Assembly (NCBI RefSeq): GCF_003576645.1
Contig: NC_044923.1
Coordinates: 15,795,912-15,859,911, forward strand
Direction of reading: 5' to 3'
Length of the DNA stretch: 64,000 bases
Origin: Ipomoea triloba
Lineage: Eukaryota; Streptophyta; Magnoliopsida; Solanales; Convolvulaceae
The position numbers and the translations under genes are program-made. Of this stretch, positions 22,985 to 34,729 are shown piece by piece (position 1 is the stretch's first letter; each line of letters opens with the position of its first letter). A model generated the notes under the pieces. It did not search any database. It worked only from the letters and a program-made list of their open reading frames with translations, and was not told where the DNA came from.

Positions 22985-23291
22985 AAGGAACTCAGACTAC
23001 TACTATTAAGTAGTAGCTCCCTTGGGATAGGGTGAACATCTAGCATGAGTAGTTACCTTTGACATGGTAGTTAGCCCCTCAAGTCTTTGAATGATCTTTC
23101 GAACTATGAAATGGGGTTTAGGCAGTTGCACCACAAGCTCTTTGCACGGCTCCTAGGCAGCAAGTTTTGCATTTTCTGAGTAGAGCTAGTGGCAGGTGCA
23201 AACTTTGAGCTAGTAGCTTGGGCATAGATCATTTTGAACATGTGGTTGTTTGATGCCATTAGGGACAGAGGTACGTGGGTGGGTATGGGGC
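22985..23291. repeat. Tandem array unit 5, first 307 bp only
   Basis: Matches the start of the unit up to GGGTGGGTATGGGGC, then changes abruptly into a C-rich stretch (TTCCCCCCCCCTCCCC). Confidence 0.9.
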
Positions 23292-24770
23292 TTCCCCCCC
23301 CCTCCCCACCCGCCCCCCTAAATCCGAAAAAATTTAATAAATATTTGTGTTATGTATTATATTAGGAATAAGAATTCTTTTCCTCCCCCCACTCACCCCA
23401 TCCCAACCAATATATTTAAGTACAAATTCTCCAAATAAAAAGAAATAAATCAATTAATTAATTAGTTAGTTAGTTATTATGTATTTTTATTATTTATTTA
23501 CACTTTTAGGATGTACGGTTGCTAATTCAAAAGATTAGTTTTAAAATTAGAAAAACTAATGTTATATTGGTTCTTTAATTTGTGATTTTAAGTTTCGTCA
23601 TCATCCCTCAAATTTTGGAATATTAAGTTAATTAGTAAAATGAATATCAATTAATTATGTAAAAAAAATGTTACCAACAAAATACTTGACAAATTTTATT
23701 TGTTAAAAGAGTGACAAGCAAGATTATTATTGTATGTATTTTGTGTTGTATGGAAAATTATATACAATATCGATTGACATAGATACCAATTGTTACATAA
23801 AGTACCATTACAAATTATTATCAATAATACATAGTATAGTTATGCATGGTATATATAATGATATCATGTATAATCAGTAGTGATGGTGATTGGCATTGTA
23901 CAGTTTTGTTATAGTTTTGAACCCCCCCCCCCCTAACATGAATTTTCTAGCTCTGTCCTTGGATAGATTGGTAGTATGTAGCGAAATGAGACTAGGCATG
24001 TTAAATTTGTAAATGTGAAAACTTGAATTGTATTCAAATTCAAAGTGTCAGAATAAAATGAAGTATTAAATAGGAAGGGATGCAATCTCTAGATATTAGA
24101 AGTCATTTGATTCTGAAGTATGTTGAACTATCCTAGTTCCTTTTTAAAGGGCCTCCACACTCAAGTAGCTTGTTCTTCAATGAAGAGCTTGAATGCAACT
24201 TAATTTTCAAGGGAGGGCTTCCAGGACGCATTCAAGATAATATCCTGACGAGATTTTAATAGAGTTTCAATATGCAAATTATGAGAGCTCCCTTCCCTCC
24301 AAAATGACGCCATTATTTATCATGGTGAAGAAAAGAAAAATCTAACAACCTTTATCTTTTTTGATAATCTTCAAATTAAATATAAACATTTGAATTAATT
24401 ATATCATCATGTCCAGGTTCATAGTTCCAGCTCATCTTCAAATCATATCAAATATCCAAAATTCTCAAAATTATTTAATCAACATATTTTCTTAACGGGC
24501 CAATACCAAGTCAAACCCACCAATTAGCTAAGCAACCCAATTAATTCAAATGGTCTGGTCTAACTCAATTAAATATTTCATCATTTTAGGTCAAGCAACC
24601 CAATACCCAATTACTCTTAACTATGTAATTAGACCAATTAAATATTTATTGAGCCATTTAATTAACCAAATTAAATAAATCTTAGTCGAACTAACAAAAT
24701 TAAAACAATTAATATGATAAGCAATTATCAACTCAGACCCAATAGCACACATACCGGCCTACGTAGACCT
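23292..24770. other. Gene-free AT-rich stretch
   Basis: C-runs near 23295-23315, 23385 and 23923 interrupt AT-rich sequence. I see no gene, RNA gene or paired element end here. Confidence 0.4.
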
Positions 24771-24774
24771 TCAA

Positions 24775-25022
24775 TCATTATTACATGGACCATGGTCCAC
24801 ACAGCTATGTGGACCAAAAATAAAAAGTACATTATTTTTGTAATGAAGGTACATTATTTTTGTACTGTAGGTACATTATTTTAGGGTACATTATTTTTGT
24901 ACTGAAAGTACATTATTTGATATATATACTATCAAATAATGTACCTACAGTACAAAAATAATGTACCTTCAATACAAAAATAATGTACTTTTTATTTTTG
25001 GTCTGTCCATGCAATAATTTGC
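24775..25022. mobile_element. Small foldback MITE
   Basis: Nearly the whole element is one inverted repeat. The left arm carries GGACCAAAAATAAAAAGTAC then ATTATTTTTGTA, and the right arm is its complement, ending GGTCTGTCCATGCAATAA. The left tip ATGGACCATGGTCCACA resembles the TTATACC family. The loop contains repeated GTACATTATTTTTGTACTG words. Confidence 0.65.
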
Positions 25023-25573
25023 CTCCTTTTAAAATTCCATGCTTACACTGATTCAATTGTTTACGATACTATTTTGCATCACTTGCGTAAGAGGGGTAAT
25101 ATAGCTTCTGAATCACTTTATATAAAAATATCCTAACTCCTTTCAAAAGAAAAAAAAAAAATCCTAACCGTTTCACGGTAAACACAATAATTATCTTGAT
25201 AATGAAGACAATTATATGCAACAACGTAATACACCTGGTAATTAAACAGTCTCAACTTTAAGGGAAAAAAAAAGTCCCAGATTCTGCTGTCGAGTGGTAA
25301 AAGCTCCATTATTGAAGGTCCTCCAACCAACATTCTGATCTGTTCAAGTGGGTTCTTCTAAAATCTAATAAAACATAAAGTAGATATGTGCTCTTTGATT
25401 TCAGCTCCACCATGGGCCACAAGGATGGCTTTTAAGAGGTACCCATCAGATGGTGATTTGATTTTGAAGGTGGCAATTCACTGCAGCTCAGGAATCAAAA
25501 TATACGGTACAATGTTGGTATAGTACTATAGTAGTCTTAAAATTTAATATAATGTATATATTTGGCTAAAACT

Positions 25574-26035
25574 GATGGATTTCAGCGATGCGCTATGCTA
25601 ACTTCTCTGAGTCACCCATCCTGTGACGTCAATAATTCCCTCCCAGCACTTTCTATAACTTTTGATCACAAAGCCTAGCAGCCTACCTGCCGCAATGTTT
25701 GATCACAAAGTCCAGCCGCATGCCTCTTATACCAATTGATGGATTTCAACGTTGCATTATACTTACTTCCAAGTGGGTCACTCATGCCCACCTGCCGCAA
25801 CGTTTGATCACAAAGCTCAGCCGCACGCCTCTTACCAATTGATGGAGCTCAACGCTACACTATGCTTATTTCCCAGTGGGTCACTCATGCCCACCTGTCG
25901 CAACGTTTGATCAAAAACCCAGCCGCACGCCTCTTATACCAATTGATGGATCTCAACGCTACACTATGCTTATTTCCCAGTGGGTGGATCTCAACGCTGC
26001 ACTATGCTTATTTTCCAGTGGACTACTCATCCTGT
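25574..26035 (-). repeat. Tandem LTR-end/primer-site units, about 105 bp, four to five copies
   Basis: On the minus strand each unit runs from GTGGGCATGAGTGACCCACT through AAGCATAGTGTAGCGTTGAG to ATCCATCAATTGGTATAAGA. The last part resembles a primer-binding site (TTGGTATCAGAGC). Units start near 25574, 25737, 25840, 25945 and 25984 on the plus strand. Spacing is near 105 bp for the middle ones and shorter for the last. Confidence 0.65.
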
Positions 26036-26874
26036 GACTGCAGTAAGTCAAACATGTTTAACCACAGAGTTTTTGGTTATCTGATTATCATATCCTACTT
26101 AAAATCAATTGGTAATAAGTATGTGGACATTAACCATTTAACCACATCCCTCCATGGTAAGTCACAACGTCATGTCTCGAATCCAGTAAGGACTAAACTC
26201 GGCCAAAGCCCAATAAAAATCCTAATTAAGTTGGTCAGACTATTGATTTGGTAACCACAAGATTCCAAGTCCGACTCCCGTAGAATGACTCATTGGACAT
26301 TCTAGGCTAGTGGTATGGGTTTCCCACGTCGAAGAATAAGAAAGGGTGCCCAACCGCTCCTCACAATTAGATATAAAAATGACGTCCCTAGCAATTTTAT
26401 GGGTGACATGATCAGGTAACCATTTACAATTTTATGGGCGACATGATTAGGCAAACAATTGCTTCCTCAATCCCATTTTGTTGTTTACTATTCATTAATC
26501 AAATCAATTCTTTCTTTATTGCTTATTTTCTTTAGTAATTTTTTATTATTTTTAAATTGAATTTTTTTTTGTGTTTAATAGTACTTTAAATATAATTTCT
26601 AAATATATAAGTTTTATATATACTAATACTAAACTTAATATTATGAAAAATTGAATTAAAAATAACAATTAAGCATTGTTAATCGAATCAGATAAGCAAA
26701 ATGGGAGTGAGGGAGTAAAATACTGGATTTGGAAGCTTAACTCATTAATTAATAAAATTCGGTGAAACTTCTTTATTATCCTTAATAAGTATATCAAAAG
26801 TTGAACTAATCGTCTCAGTCTGCAACGCACACGCCACCTTCTTAGCATCTAACTCCTTTGATAAAATTCGGTGT

Positions 26875-26945
26875 TACATGTTGTATCACTTCATGCCGCT
26901 TGACCACAAGGCCTTTGGTCAAAACGTTGAGCATACTCTTCAATA
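26875..26945 (-). mobile_element. SINE head fragment
   Basis: Minus strand: ACCAAAGGCCTTGTGGTCAA then GCGGCATGAAGTGATACAAC. It shares the A-box word TGGTCAAGCGG with the SINE at 51460-51557. No B-box or tail remains. Confidence 0.5.
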
Positions 26946-27714
26946 AAGACATGTCTATTTAAAGTAAAAAAATATGTTCATTCAAAAGTATAAATATGTC
27001 AACCCGTGACGGGCTGGCCCGTATTGACAGCATTAAATATATGTAGTTGGTGACCATTTTCACAACTTCTTCAATTTACTGAAAAGCACACAGTCAGTAC
27101 TCAAATGTGACTGTTATTCGAATGTGTAGTTTGAGTGAAACTATTTTTACAACTTCTGATTAAGGTATTTCTGAAATTTTTGTATTCTAAAATAAATAAA
27201 TAAATCATTTGTAAAAGTGAGATCAAGCCTCACAATTATCAGTATTTGTGAGTCATCTGCTCTTTTGGCATACAGTCCATGAAAAATGACAATTGACAAC
27301 TAATTTAAGTGGTATCTAATCACAAATTTTCCTTATTAAGTTGTGAGTTATATGCTATTATCAATCGTACCTAACATGTAGGGTACCCTTTGGGCTGTGG
27401 ATGACTCAATAATAATATAATCATACAAAAATATATATGGGCTATGGAGTAATAGTTATTGTCCCAGTAGCTATATACTCCTAACTGAAACAGCCTGACA
27501 AGAGTATTAGTTGTACCAATAACTTCAGATTATTTTTTTCTTCTTAATAAAATCTTACTTTTCAAATAACAATCCTATTAAACTAAATTTGTAAAAAGTT
27601 TGTTATGTTTTCTTTCTAAAATTACATATGTATGTTCTTTTCATGTTATCTAAAATTTGCCACATATCATTGCGTGCGCTCTTTTTATAACTTTATAACA
27701 TTTTTTTTTGAGTA

Positions 27715-27795
27715 TGACTCTGTTTTGAACATGTGACATTTCATTTAAGAGAGTCAGAATTATGCCACTTGACCACAACGTCTTTGACACTTTAT
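27715..27795 (-). mobile_element. SINE-like fragment
   Basis: Minus strand: CAAAGACGTTGTGGTCAAGT then GGCATAATTCTGACTC, with an A-box TGGTCAAGTGG at about 27765-27775 and a poor B-box (TGTTCAAAACA). Confidence 0.45.
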
Positions 27796-27903
27796 AACAT
27801 TTGTTTATTTAACTAAATTTGTGATATATAGATACTACATTGAAAAGACTTGAGTGTTTCAAAAAAAATCTAAATTTGTGATATAGTTAGCCGGCCTATT
27901 CAC

Positions 27904-27907
<4 letters not shown>

Positions 27908-27948
<41 letters not shown>
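27908..27948. repeat. (AAT)n microsatellite
   Basis: About thirteen AAT units, with a shorter run at 27958-27975. Confidence 0.9.
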
Positions 27949-27949
<1 letters not shown>

Positions 27950-28086
27950 GCTTTCAAAAAATAATAATAATAATAATTTAAAATGTTGTTGCTGAGAATT
28001 AAACCTAGGTTAAATACTTAACTAATAAGTTAGAAATTAACAATTCATCTATAGCGTTTGCTTATTAGCATCATTATTATTTTACC

Positions 28087-28330
28087 AAATTAAACGTTAC
28101 GAAGGATCTAAAATATATAAACCTTTGCAAAACAAAAATTTTCAAACCCTAGAACTTAGGTCCAGTGTGGAAACTCAAAAAGTTACTTCCTAACTTTTTA
28201 CTCCAAGAAATTAAACGTTACGAAGGATCTAAAATATATAAACCTTTGCAAAACAAAAATTTTCAAAACCCTAGAACTTAGGTCCAGTGTGGAAACTCAA
28301 AAAGTTACTTCCTAACTTTTTACTCCAAGA
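28087..28330. repeat. Direct tandem duplication, about 121-bp unit, two copies
   Basis: AAATTAAACGTTACGAAGGA to TTTTTACTCCAAGA occurs twice back to back. The second copy differs by one extra A in TTTCAAAACCCTAG. Confidence 0.95.
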
Positions 28331-28639
28331 CATTTTTAAAATCTCTTTCTCATGCTTAATTTTCTCTCTCTCTTTGATATCTCTCTCTCCTCTGTCTCTC
28401 TCTCATCGATCTCTCTCTAAGTGGTGTCAAGTTGACAAGTTTGCCCACCCATCTACTTGATTATTATTTAAATTGGATTGAACTAACTCGTTTATTTAAA
28501 ATATGGATCAAACTGGTTCGTTGGTCTCGAGGACGTAAAAGTCTATAAGGGGGATGGAATAGAATTTTAAAATTTTAACTTAAAAACTATTTTTAAAACG
28601 GAGCTTATCACTAGCTCTAAGCTAGTGATGGGCAGCGGA

Positions 28640-29277
28640 AGTCTTTCTTAAGTTGTAGCGTAGTTTGACATTGTAAAACAACTTAGATGCGTGTGTTCGT
28701 GTGTGTTCTAATTCGACTAGCAGATAATTAAAGTGTGTAAGTAAAGAGATCAAGAGAGAGATATTTTTATAGTGGTTCAACAACAACCTACTTCAATCTT
28801 ATCCTTAAACTCTAAGGACGCTTTCACTAGTATTGTTTCTAATACAAGTGAAACAGGTCACACGGTGTATCCACAAAGCACTGTTGATCTCCAATATAAT
28901 AGTGTTCCTTCGACTTGGATGTCCATTCCAATCTTCAACACTTGATCTCAGATCAACTCCAAGGGTCAGCCACGAAGTTGCCTTGAGCAGAAAATCTTCA
29001 ACCACAAACCAAGATGGTGTAATTTTGTATGTCTAAAAGATAAAGATGGACGATGAACAAATCTAAATGATTCACAATGAAGCTCAAAGTTGCTATTGAG
29101 GTTGATAGCTTCTTTTTCTTTCTCTTGAATATGCACATCAGTTGGTTTTCTTGTATATATGCTAAAAAGTTGACAATACCATCAACTTTTTCAAAGCTTG
29201 GAACACTATTTATAGGAGAAGATGTGAGTGCAGACTTGTAATCTCCATGATTTTGAAAAATTCCATTGCCCTCAACA
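28640..29277 (-). mobile_element. Probable solo or partial Copia-type LTR
   Basis: The minus strand starts TGTTGAGGGCAATGG at 29277, a typical LTR start. It has a TATA box CTATAAATAG at 29215-29206, and continues with GTGTGACCTGTTTCACTTGT, TTAGAGTTTAAGGATA and GTTGTTGAACCACTATAAAA, words I associate with plant Copia LTRs. No primer-binding site, second LTR or coding region is found nearby, and the 3' edge is uncertain. Confidence 0.5.
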
Positions 29278-29299
29278 CTACTACAAAAATGAACATAAA

Positions 29300-30870
29300 A
29301 GCATGTCTTTCCACTACACTTCTTAATAAAGTACAGTGTAGTGTAAAGTTGAAAAGAGGTTAGTGTAGACTAGATAGTATTTTTTAGCTTCCCTTAATCA
29401 TTTTGAAAATAATTAACTATAAGATTGTTTTTATTAGTAAAGGAGTATTTAAATGAATTCATAGAGAACAAAGTTATTCTCTGATGTTTTTGATTTAAAA
29501 CCAGTTTTCCACTAATTTGATGTGTGATTTAGGTGAAAACTGATGAATTTACATATTTACCATTCATTCCATCACCTATAATTTTAACAGCATGATTTTA
29601 ACAACTATTTGAGGTGAATAACTAAAATGACTACCAAACAAACAATTTAGGGACTAAATGAGGTCGCATGTATAATTAAGGGGGCCAAAATTGGCTATTA
29701 TAATCTAATTTAGAGACAAAATGCTAATTCCCTCCTTTTTTTTAAAACTTTCATCCAAAAAAATGTTTTTTTTTTAACTTCCAGTCAAACACAAAAATGA
29801 AAATATTTTTTGAGAAATAATTATTGATTTTCTAAAAATCATTTTTAAAAAACATTTTGTGTTTTCAAGCAAACCTTTATTTTTTATTTTTTATTTTTCA
29901 CTTTTGATTCTTATGTTTAAAATTAACAAAATTCGATATAAGTTTGTAAATTTGCCTTTTAATCCTAATCAAATACCAAATTTGGTACTTAGATGATTAA
30001 AAATGAAAAAACGAAATTAAAAATCAGTATTAAATCTTATCAATTTTGAAGTAAAATAAAGAATTAATAAGAATGAAAAAGGAGGAAAATTAATTAGAAG
30101 CAATCAAGAGAAACCATATTAGAAGCAATCAAGAGAAACCATATAGTATGTGTGGTTAAAGAAATACATCGGAATGAGAACAATCCCTCCAGATAATAAG
30201 TGTAGACAAACTTGATTCATTAATCTAGGTTGATCAAATCTGAAAATTAATGAAAAAAGTAGTGAATTTTTGTAAATACGATTGTACATTTGAAAATGTT
30301 TGATATTGCATTTTGGAAACGTTTTGACAATGCATTTTGGAAAACAATTTCAAAATGTACTGATACTTATTTATGAATACACTCTCAAGTATTTCTAAAT
30401 GCATAATCGTAATTATAGAAACTTCATCATGTTTTTCTCTTATTTTTCTTTATTTTAAACTATTAGATCTACTACCCTAAGTCGATGGGTATGATTTGTC
30501 CATACTTCTCATATATGTGTGCGTTCAGGAAAAGTAATTTTTTCTTTTGAATATGTATTGCATTTCTATAGCTTAATCCAATTAAACATTAGAATACAAT
30601 TTTTGAAATATATATGCTCTACTTTTTGCAAACCAAGCAGTGACATATTCTATCCCTTACCATTATATTATTTAGTAATATAATCTTCTCTACATATTAA
30701 TGCTGCAAAATTGATTATATGAGGAAAAAGAATATTACAAAAAAAAAAAAATTTCTTACAAAATTATGATTTTGAGCAATTAATAGTCAAATTTAACATT
30801 TACGTCATGTAGAACTAATTTCCTTACAATATTAATAACTCAAAGGACCAAATATCATGTTATTAAAAGA
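29300..30870. other. Gene-free AT-rich stretch
   Basis: No gene seen. A 27-bp direct duplication (TTAGAAGCAATCAAGAGAAA plus CCATA) lies at about 30093-30145. Confidence 0.4.
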
Positions 30871-30885
30871 CTATATAGTCTATTT

Positions 30886-31154
30886 TAGGGGTGTAAACGT
30901 GCCGAGCCGAGCTCGAGCATAGGGTGGCTCGAGCTCAAACTCGTTAAGGAAGGCTCGGCTCGAGTTCGAGCTCGAGAATTGATGCTCGAGCTCGAGCTCG
31001 CCAATTTTCGAGCGAGCTCGAGTTCGAGAGATCAGGGTTGAACTCGAGTTCGATTTTGAGCTCAAATTAACATGTTTGATTTTAAATTTATGTTTCAATT
31101 AAAAATAAACTATAATTTTATATGTATATATTATATTATATTATATATCAATAA

Positions 31155-31208
<54 letters not shown>

Positions 31209-31404
31209 ATATTATATATATAATATTATATATATATTTGGCTCGCGAGCGGCTCGACGAGCCACGAGCCTAAGACATTAGAGCTCGAGCTTGGCTCGAT
31301 TATTAAACGAGTCGCTCGAGCTCGAATTTGACCGAGCTCGAGCCGAGTATTGACCGAGCGGCTCGCGAGCAGCTCGCGAACCACTCGGCTCATTTACACC
31401 CCTA
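30886..31404. mobile_element. hAT-type MITE, 519 bp, with 8-bp target duplication
   Basis: The ends TAGGGGTGTAAACGTGCC and (reversed) TAGGGGTGTAAATGAGCC are flanked by the exact 8-bp repeat GTCTATTT (30878-30885 and 31405-31412). The interior is packed with GAGCTCGAG words in both directions, so most of it can fold back. A TA microsatellite (31159-31201) sits in the centre. Non-coding. Confidence 0.88.
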
Positions 31405-31411
31405 GTCTATT

Positions 31412-31930
31412 TACCTATAAATCTATAATTAGAAATTTTAAAAAATCAAGTCTTTCCTTTTCATTATTATAGTGTTTATAGGTAAAAAAAAGTGTAATAT
31501 AATCTGAAGTCTTATTTTCTACTCTAATTTTATACTACATATTATTGATTAAGAAACAAGCTAAGGGTAGGTCATAATTTTTAATTTAAATGAAGTATGT
31601 TATAATTTAATATTGGGCTAGGGTTACTCAATCAGGTTATAACTACACTAAAAAATTGAATCTAACCAATTAGCTAGTCTAACCCATAGCCTTATAAACT
31701 CATATGTTGCCCCTTATTTAATCTATGTGGATTCTTAACAAAGCAAAAATCAAACATTCTTTTTACATCTAATGGAGGGGGGAGACCCAATATTACACTC
31801 CCAAGCTAATGTTGTTGCCCAGTCTTCTTTTAATCAGCACTCCTGGTTGTTTATGCATGACGAAATTAAAAACTGACAGGTCGGACCAGTCGCGTTGGGT
31901 GACCGCTCAGGACCCATACTTGAATGGGCC
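31412..31930. other. Gene-free stretch
   Basis: AT-rich with no recognised gene or element. Confidence 0.4.
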
Positions 31931-32199
31931 CATATATATATATATATATATATAGAAATAATTTCAGGTGCGGCCGTGCTCTCCCGTGCGGCCGTGCGGT
32001 CACACACCACTCAATGTTACGAAATACACCACTCAATGTTAAGAAACACACCACAATGAAACACACTACAATGTTAAGAAACACACCACAGTGCATATTT
32101 GTGTGGTGTGTTTCTTAACATTGAGTGGTGTATTTCGTAACATTGAGTGGTGTGAACCGCACGGCCGCACGGGAGAGCATGGCCGCACCTGATCATGAC

Positions 32200-32230
<31 letters not shown>

Positions 32231-32232
32231 AT
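31931..32232. mobile_element. MITE inserted in a TA microsatellite, copy 1
   Basis: A foldback element with ends CAGGTGCGGCCGTGCTCTCC (left) and the reverse complement CAGGTGCGGCCATGCTCTCC (right). Its interior is built of ACACACCACTCAATGTTA words pairing with TAACATTGAGTGGTGTGT. It is bounded on both sides by TA dinucleotide runs (31931-31953 and about 32205-32230), so the target was probably a microsatellite. The related copy at 47330-47690 has the same placement. Confidence 0.8.
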
Positions 32233-32379
32233 TCTTTCTTTTCCTAATAGTATTATAATTATAATAGAAAACACAAAACTAAACTTAGAATAGATGGAAG
32301 CCATGGAAGCCTAACTGACGTAGGAGTACAAGAAACCGAGAATCTAAACGTAATCAAATAATTTAGAATCACTAAATTT

Positions 32380-32517
32380 TTTATCGCAATTTCAATCAAT
32401 TCTCTATTCCTTTACCTCGATCTTTGTCGATCTATCGCAATTTCGATCAATTCTCTATTCCTTTAACCCGATCTTTGTCGATCGTCCTTTACCCCGATCT
32501 TTGTCGATCGTCGATCA
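32380..32517. repeat. Tandem repeats with GATCTTTGTCGATC core
   Basis: A unit of about 57 bp (ATCGCAATTTC.ATCAATTC, then TCTATTCCTTTA and CGATCTTTGTCGAT) occurs twice, and the inner 27 bp (CCTTTACCCCGATCTTTGTC) a further time. Confidence 0.85.
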
Positions 32518-32559
32518 TTGTTTGCCGATTTGAGCCGTTGCCTGCTAGATCCTAGTATC

Positions 32560-33420
32560 CTACACCTTTTCTCATTGTAATTTATAAGTTGTTATTCTAT
32601 TTTTTTCAGTCTATATTTCCCTGTGCAATTCTGCAGCCAGTCACACTTATACATCTATAAATCTATAATTCTTTTTAATGAGTAATGTAATGTTTATTTG
32701 GATAATGAACTCAGTAGTTTCTGTCATTATGGAATATATATAATTTTTCAATCATAATTATATATAATTACCCTGAGTTATTGAGTACCGTCTTATCCAT
32801 CCATAATCTATTCTATTAAGCTGTTGAAATTTGTGTTACAACAAAACTTACCGACTATTGGAGAAGTTTTTGAAAAAATTTAGGTGCTTTTGTTTCTTTA
32901 TTTATACACAATTTTTAAATTTTTTTTTATATATAGTGCTACTTAAAAAAACATTTATAGGGGTAAAAAAAGAAAGAAAAAAAAAACAAGTAAAGCAGTT
33001 AATAGAATCACGTACAAAGATGAGCTATGAATAAATTTTTTTGAAAAATCAGAATCATCTAATGAAAATTTGAAACAATTTTAAATGGCCGAGACCATGT
33101 TAATGAGAGTATAGGTAATTTGAGTGATGATTATAATGTAGCAAATAATAGTTCTTTAAATGAACATGATAATTTACCAAATGAATGTAACGTTGAAAAT
33201 GAGTGTCATGATTATTTTTGTATCGAGTAAAGCACGTATAAATTTTTTGTCAATTATTTTTGTATTTAAAAGATTGTTAAAATTTTTTAATCTTATTTCA
33301 TGTTTTGTGATATTATATTTTTTAGTATTATTAAATTTAAATTTTAGTTTTTATATATACAGGTCATTTTTTTAAAAAAGTTTGTTCCAGATCTATAAAA
33401 TATTTGGACCAATGTGGACG
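32560..33420. other. Gene-free stretch
   Basis: AT-rich. Short frames around 32831-33375 have no recognisable domain. I see no gene. Confidence 0.4.
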
Positions 33421-33675
33421 GATGGCTTAGAAACACCTTAAGCTCCTCATGGTGCATGCATGAGAGTTTTGCCATGGCTTCTATTTTACTCCCGTAGAAT
33501 GTCTTTCTTCTACCATTTCAAATTTGTTCAACTCATTTAGGACCGCATTTGATAGGAGTTATATATGTGAGCATAAATATAATATAAATATAAATGTGCA
33601 GTTCAACTATCAGCTTAGGGTTTTAGTTGGATGGAGCACATGCTTTAATTTGGTATCAGAGCCATGCAATCGCGC
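33420..33675 (+). mobile_element. LTR end with primer-binding site, remnant
   Basis: GTTTTAGTTGGATGGAGCAC followed by ATGCTTTAATTTGGTATCAG AGCC at 33641-33664: a probable LTR 3' end next to a perfect initiator tRNA-Met primer site (TGGTATCAGAGCC). A partial repeat of GTTGGATGGAGCA.ATGCTTCA follows at 33708-33731. No coding region remains. Confidence 0.6.
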
Positions 33676-34136
33676 CAACCGAAAAAAGACTATGGTCCAC
33701 TTGTTGCAGTTGGATGGAGCATATGCTTCAATTATATACATTCCGTGAAATATACCTATCATTTTTTCAGTAAGAAATTTCAATGTTCATTTATTCATTT
33801 TGTATTTCAATGTAGTAATTCACGTTGACCATTAGTTGAATAATTCCCAACAACCAGTTTCTTGAATATACACCGTAAGCACATTGCCTCGAATATAGTA
33901 TCAAACAAGAAAAATACACTAAAGACGCAGGAAATATACATAAAGCATATATACAAAACTTGGAGTCACAATCCAATATTTTTGCCATGTGGCTAAACAG
34001 TGTTCTGATCTCGTGTATGGTTAATAGTTTTGGTGGCTGCACAGAATTCGGATTCTCCAATTCCAATGAATCAATAATGTCAAATTCTCAATCCTCAAAT
34101 CCATCCTACCTTTATTCTTTCTTAAGTGCTATTTTA

Positions 34137-34723
34137 GGGTGCGTTTGGAAAGCAGGAAAATGACTTCTGGAAAATGTTTTCTGGAAAATGAGTTATTTTT
34201 CGGAAAATGAGTTTATTTTCCGTGTTTGGATGTACTTCGAAAAACTGTCTTTGGGTGTTTGGTTCATTTTCCGGAAAATGAGTGAAAAATGAGTAAAAAT
34301 ATATAATTATATATTTTTATTATTTTATTTAAAATATAAAAATATATAAACTAATAATATTTATTTTAAATTAATTAATTAATTAATTAAAAATATTTTT
34401 TTTTAAAAAAGGACAGCGGCTGCCCAGCGGAAACCAGAGCAGCCGCCGCTGCTCTGGTTTCCGCCAGAGCCGGCAGACTGGTTTCCGGCGAAAACCAGTC
34501 CGCCGACTGAGGTGCCGTCCCTCCTCGCTATGGAGCCTTGTTCCCATTTCCGGAAAACGACTTCCGGACTTTTTGTCCGGAAGTTGTTTTCCGGAATTTT
34601 GCATTGATTTTCCGTGGTTAATGGAAAATGTTTTCCGTTGACCACGTTTTCCTGCTGTTGCCAAACACACGAAGCCCGGAAAATGATTTTCGAAAATCAT
34701 TTTCCGAGCTTCCAAACACACCC
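34137..34723. mobile_element. Tourist-like MITE, 587 bp
   Basis: The ends GGGTGCGTTTGGAAAGCAGG and (reversed) GGGTGTGTTTGGAAGCTCGG are flanked by TTA on both sides (34134-34136, 34724-34726), as in PIF/Harbinger-derived elements. Sub-terminal TTTTCCGGAAAATG words repeat in both directions. The centre (34410-34530) is unusually GC-rich for the region. No transposase. Confidence 0.75.
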
Positions 34724-34729
34724 TTAATT

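Larger units (their letters stand above)
26040..28080. other. Gene-free stretch with SINE-like fragments
   Basis: No protein gene recognised. SINE-like pieces are listed separately at 26875 and 27715. Nothing else stands out apart from an AAT microsatellite at 27908-27948. Confidence 0.4.

Noticed and set aside
24775..25022. Possible microRNA precursor
   Set aside because: The hairpin is explained by a MITE; no mature microRNA sequence that I recognise and AT-repeat arms.
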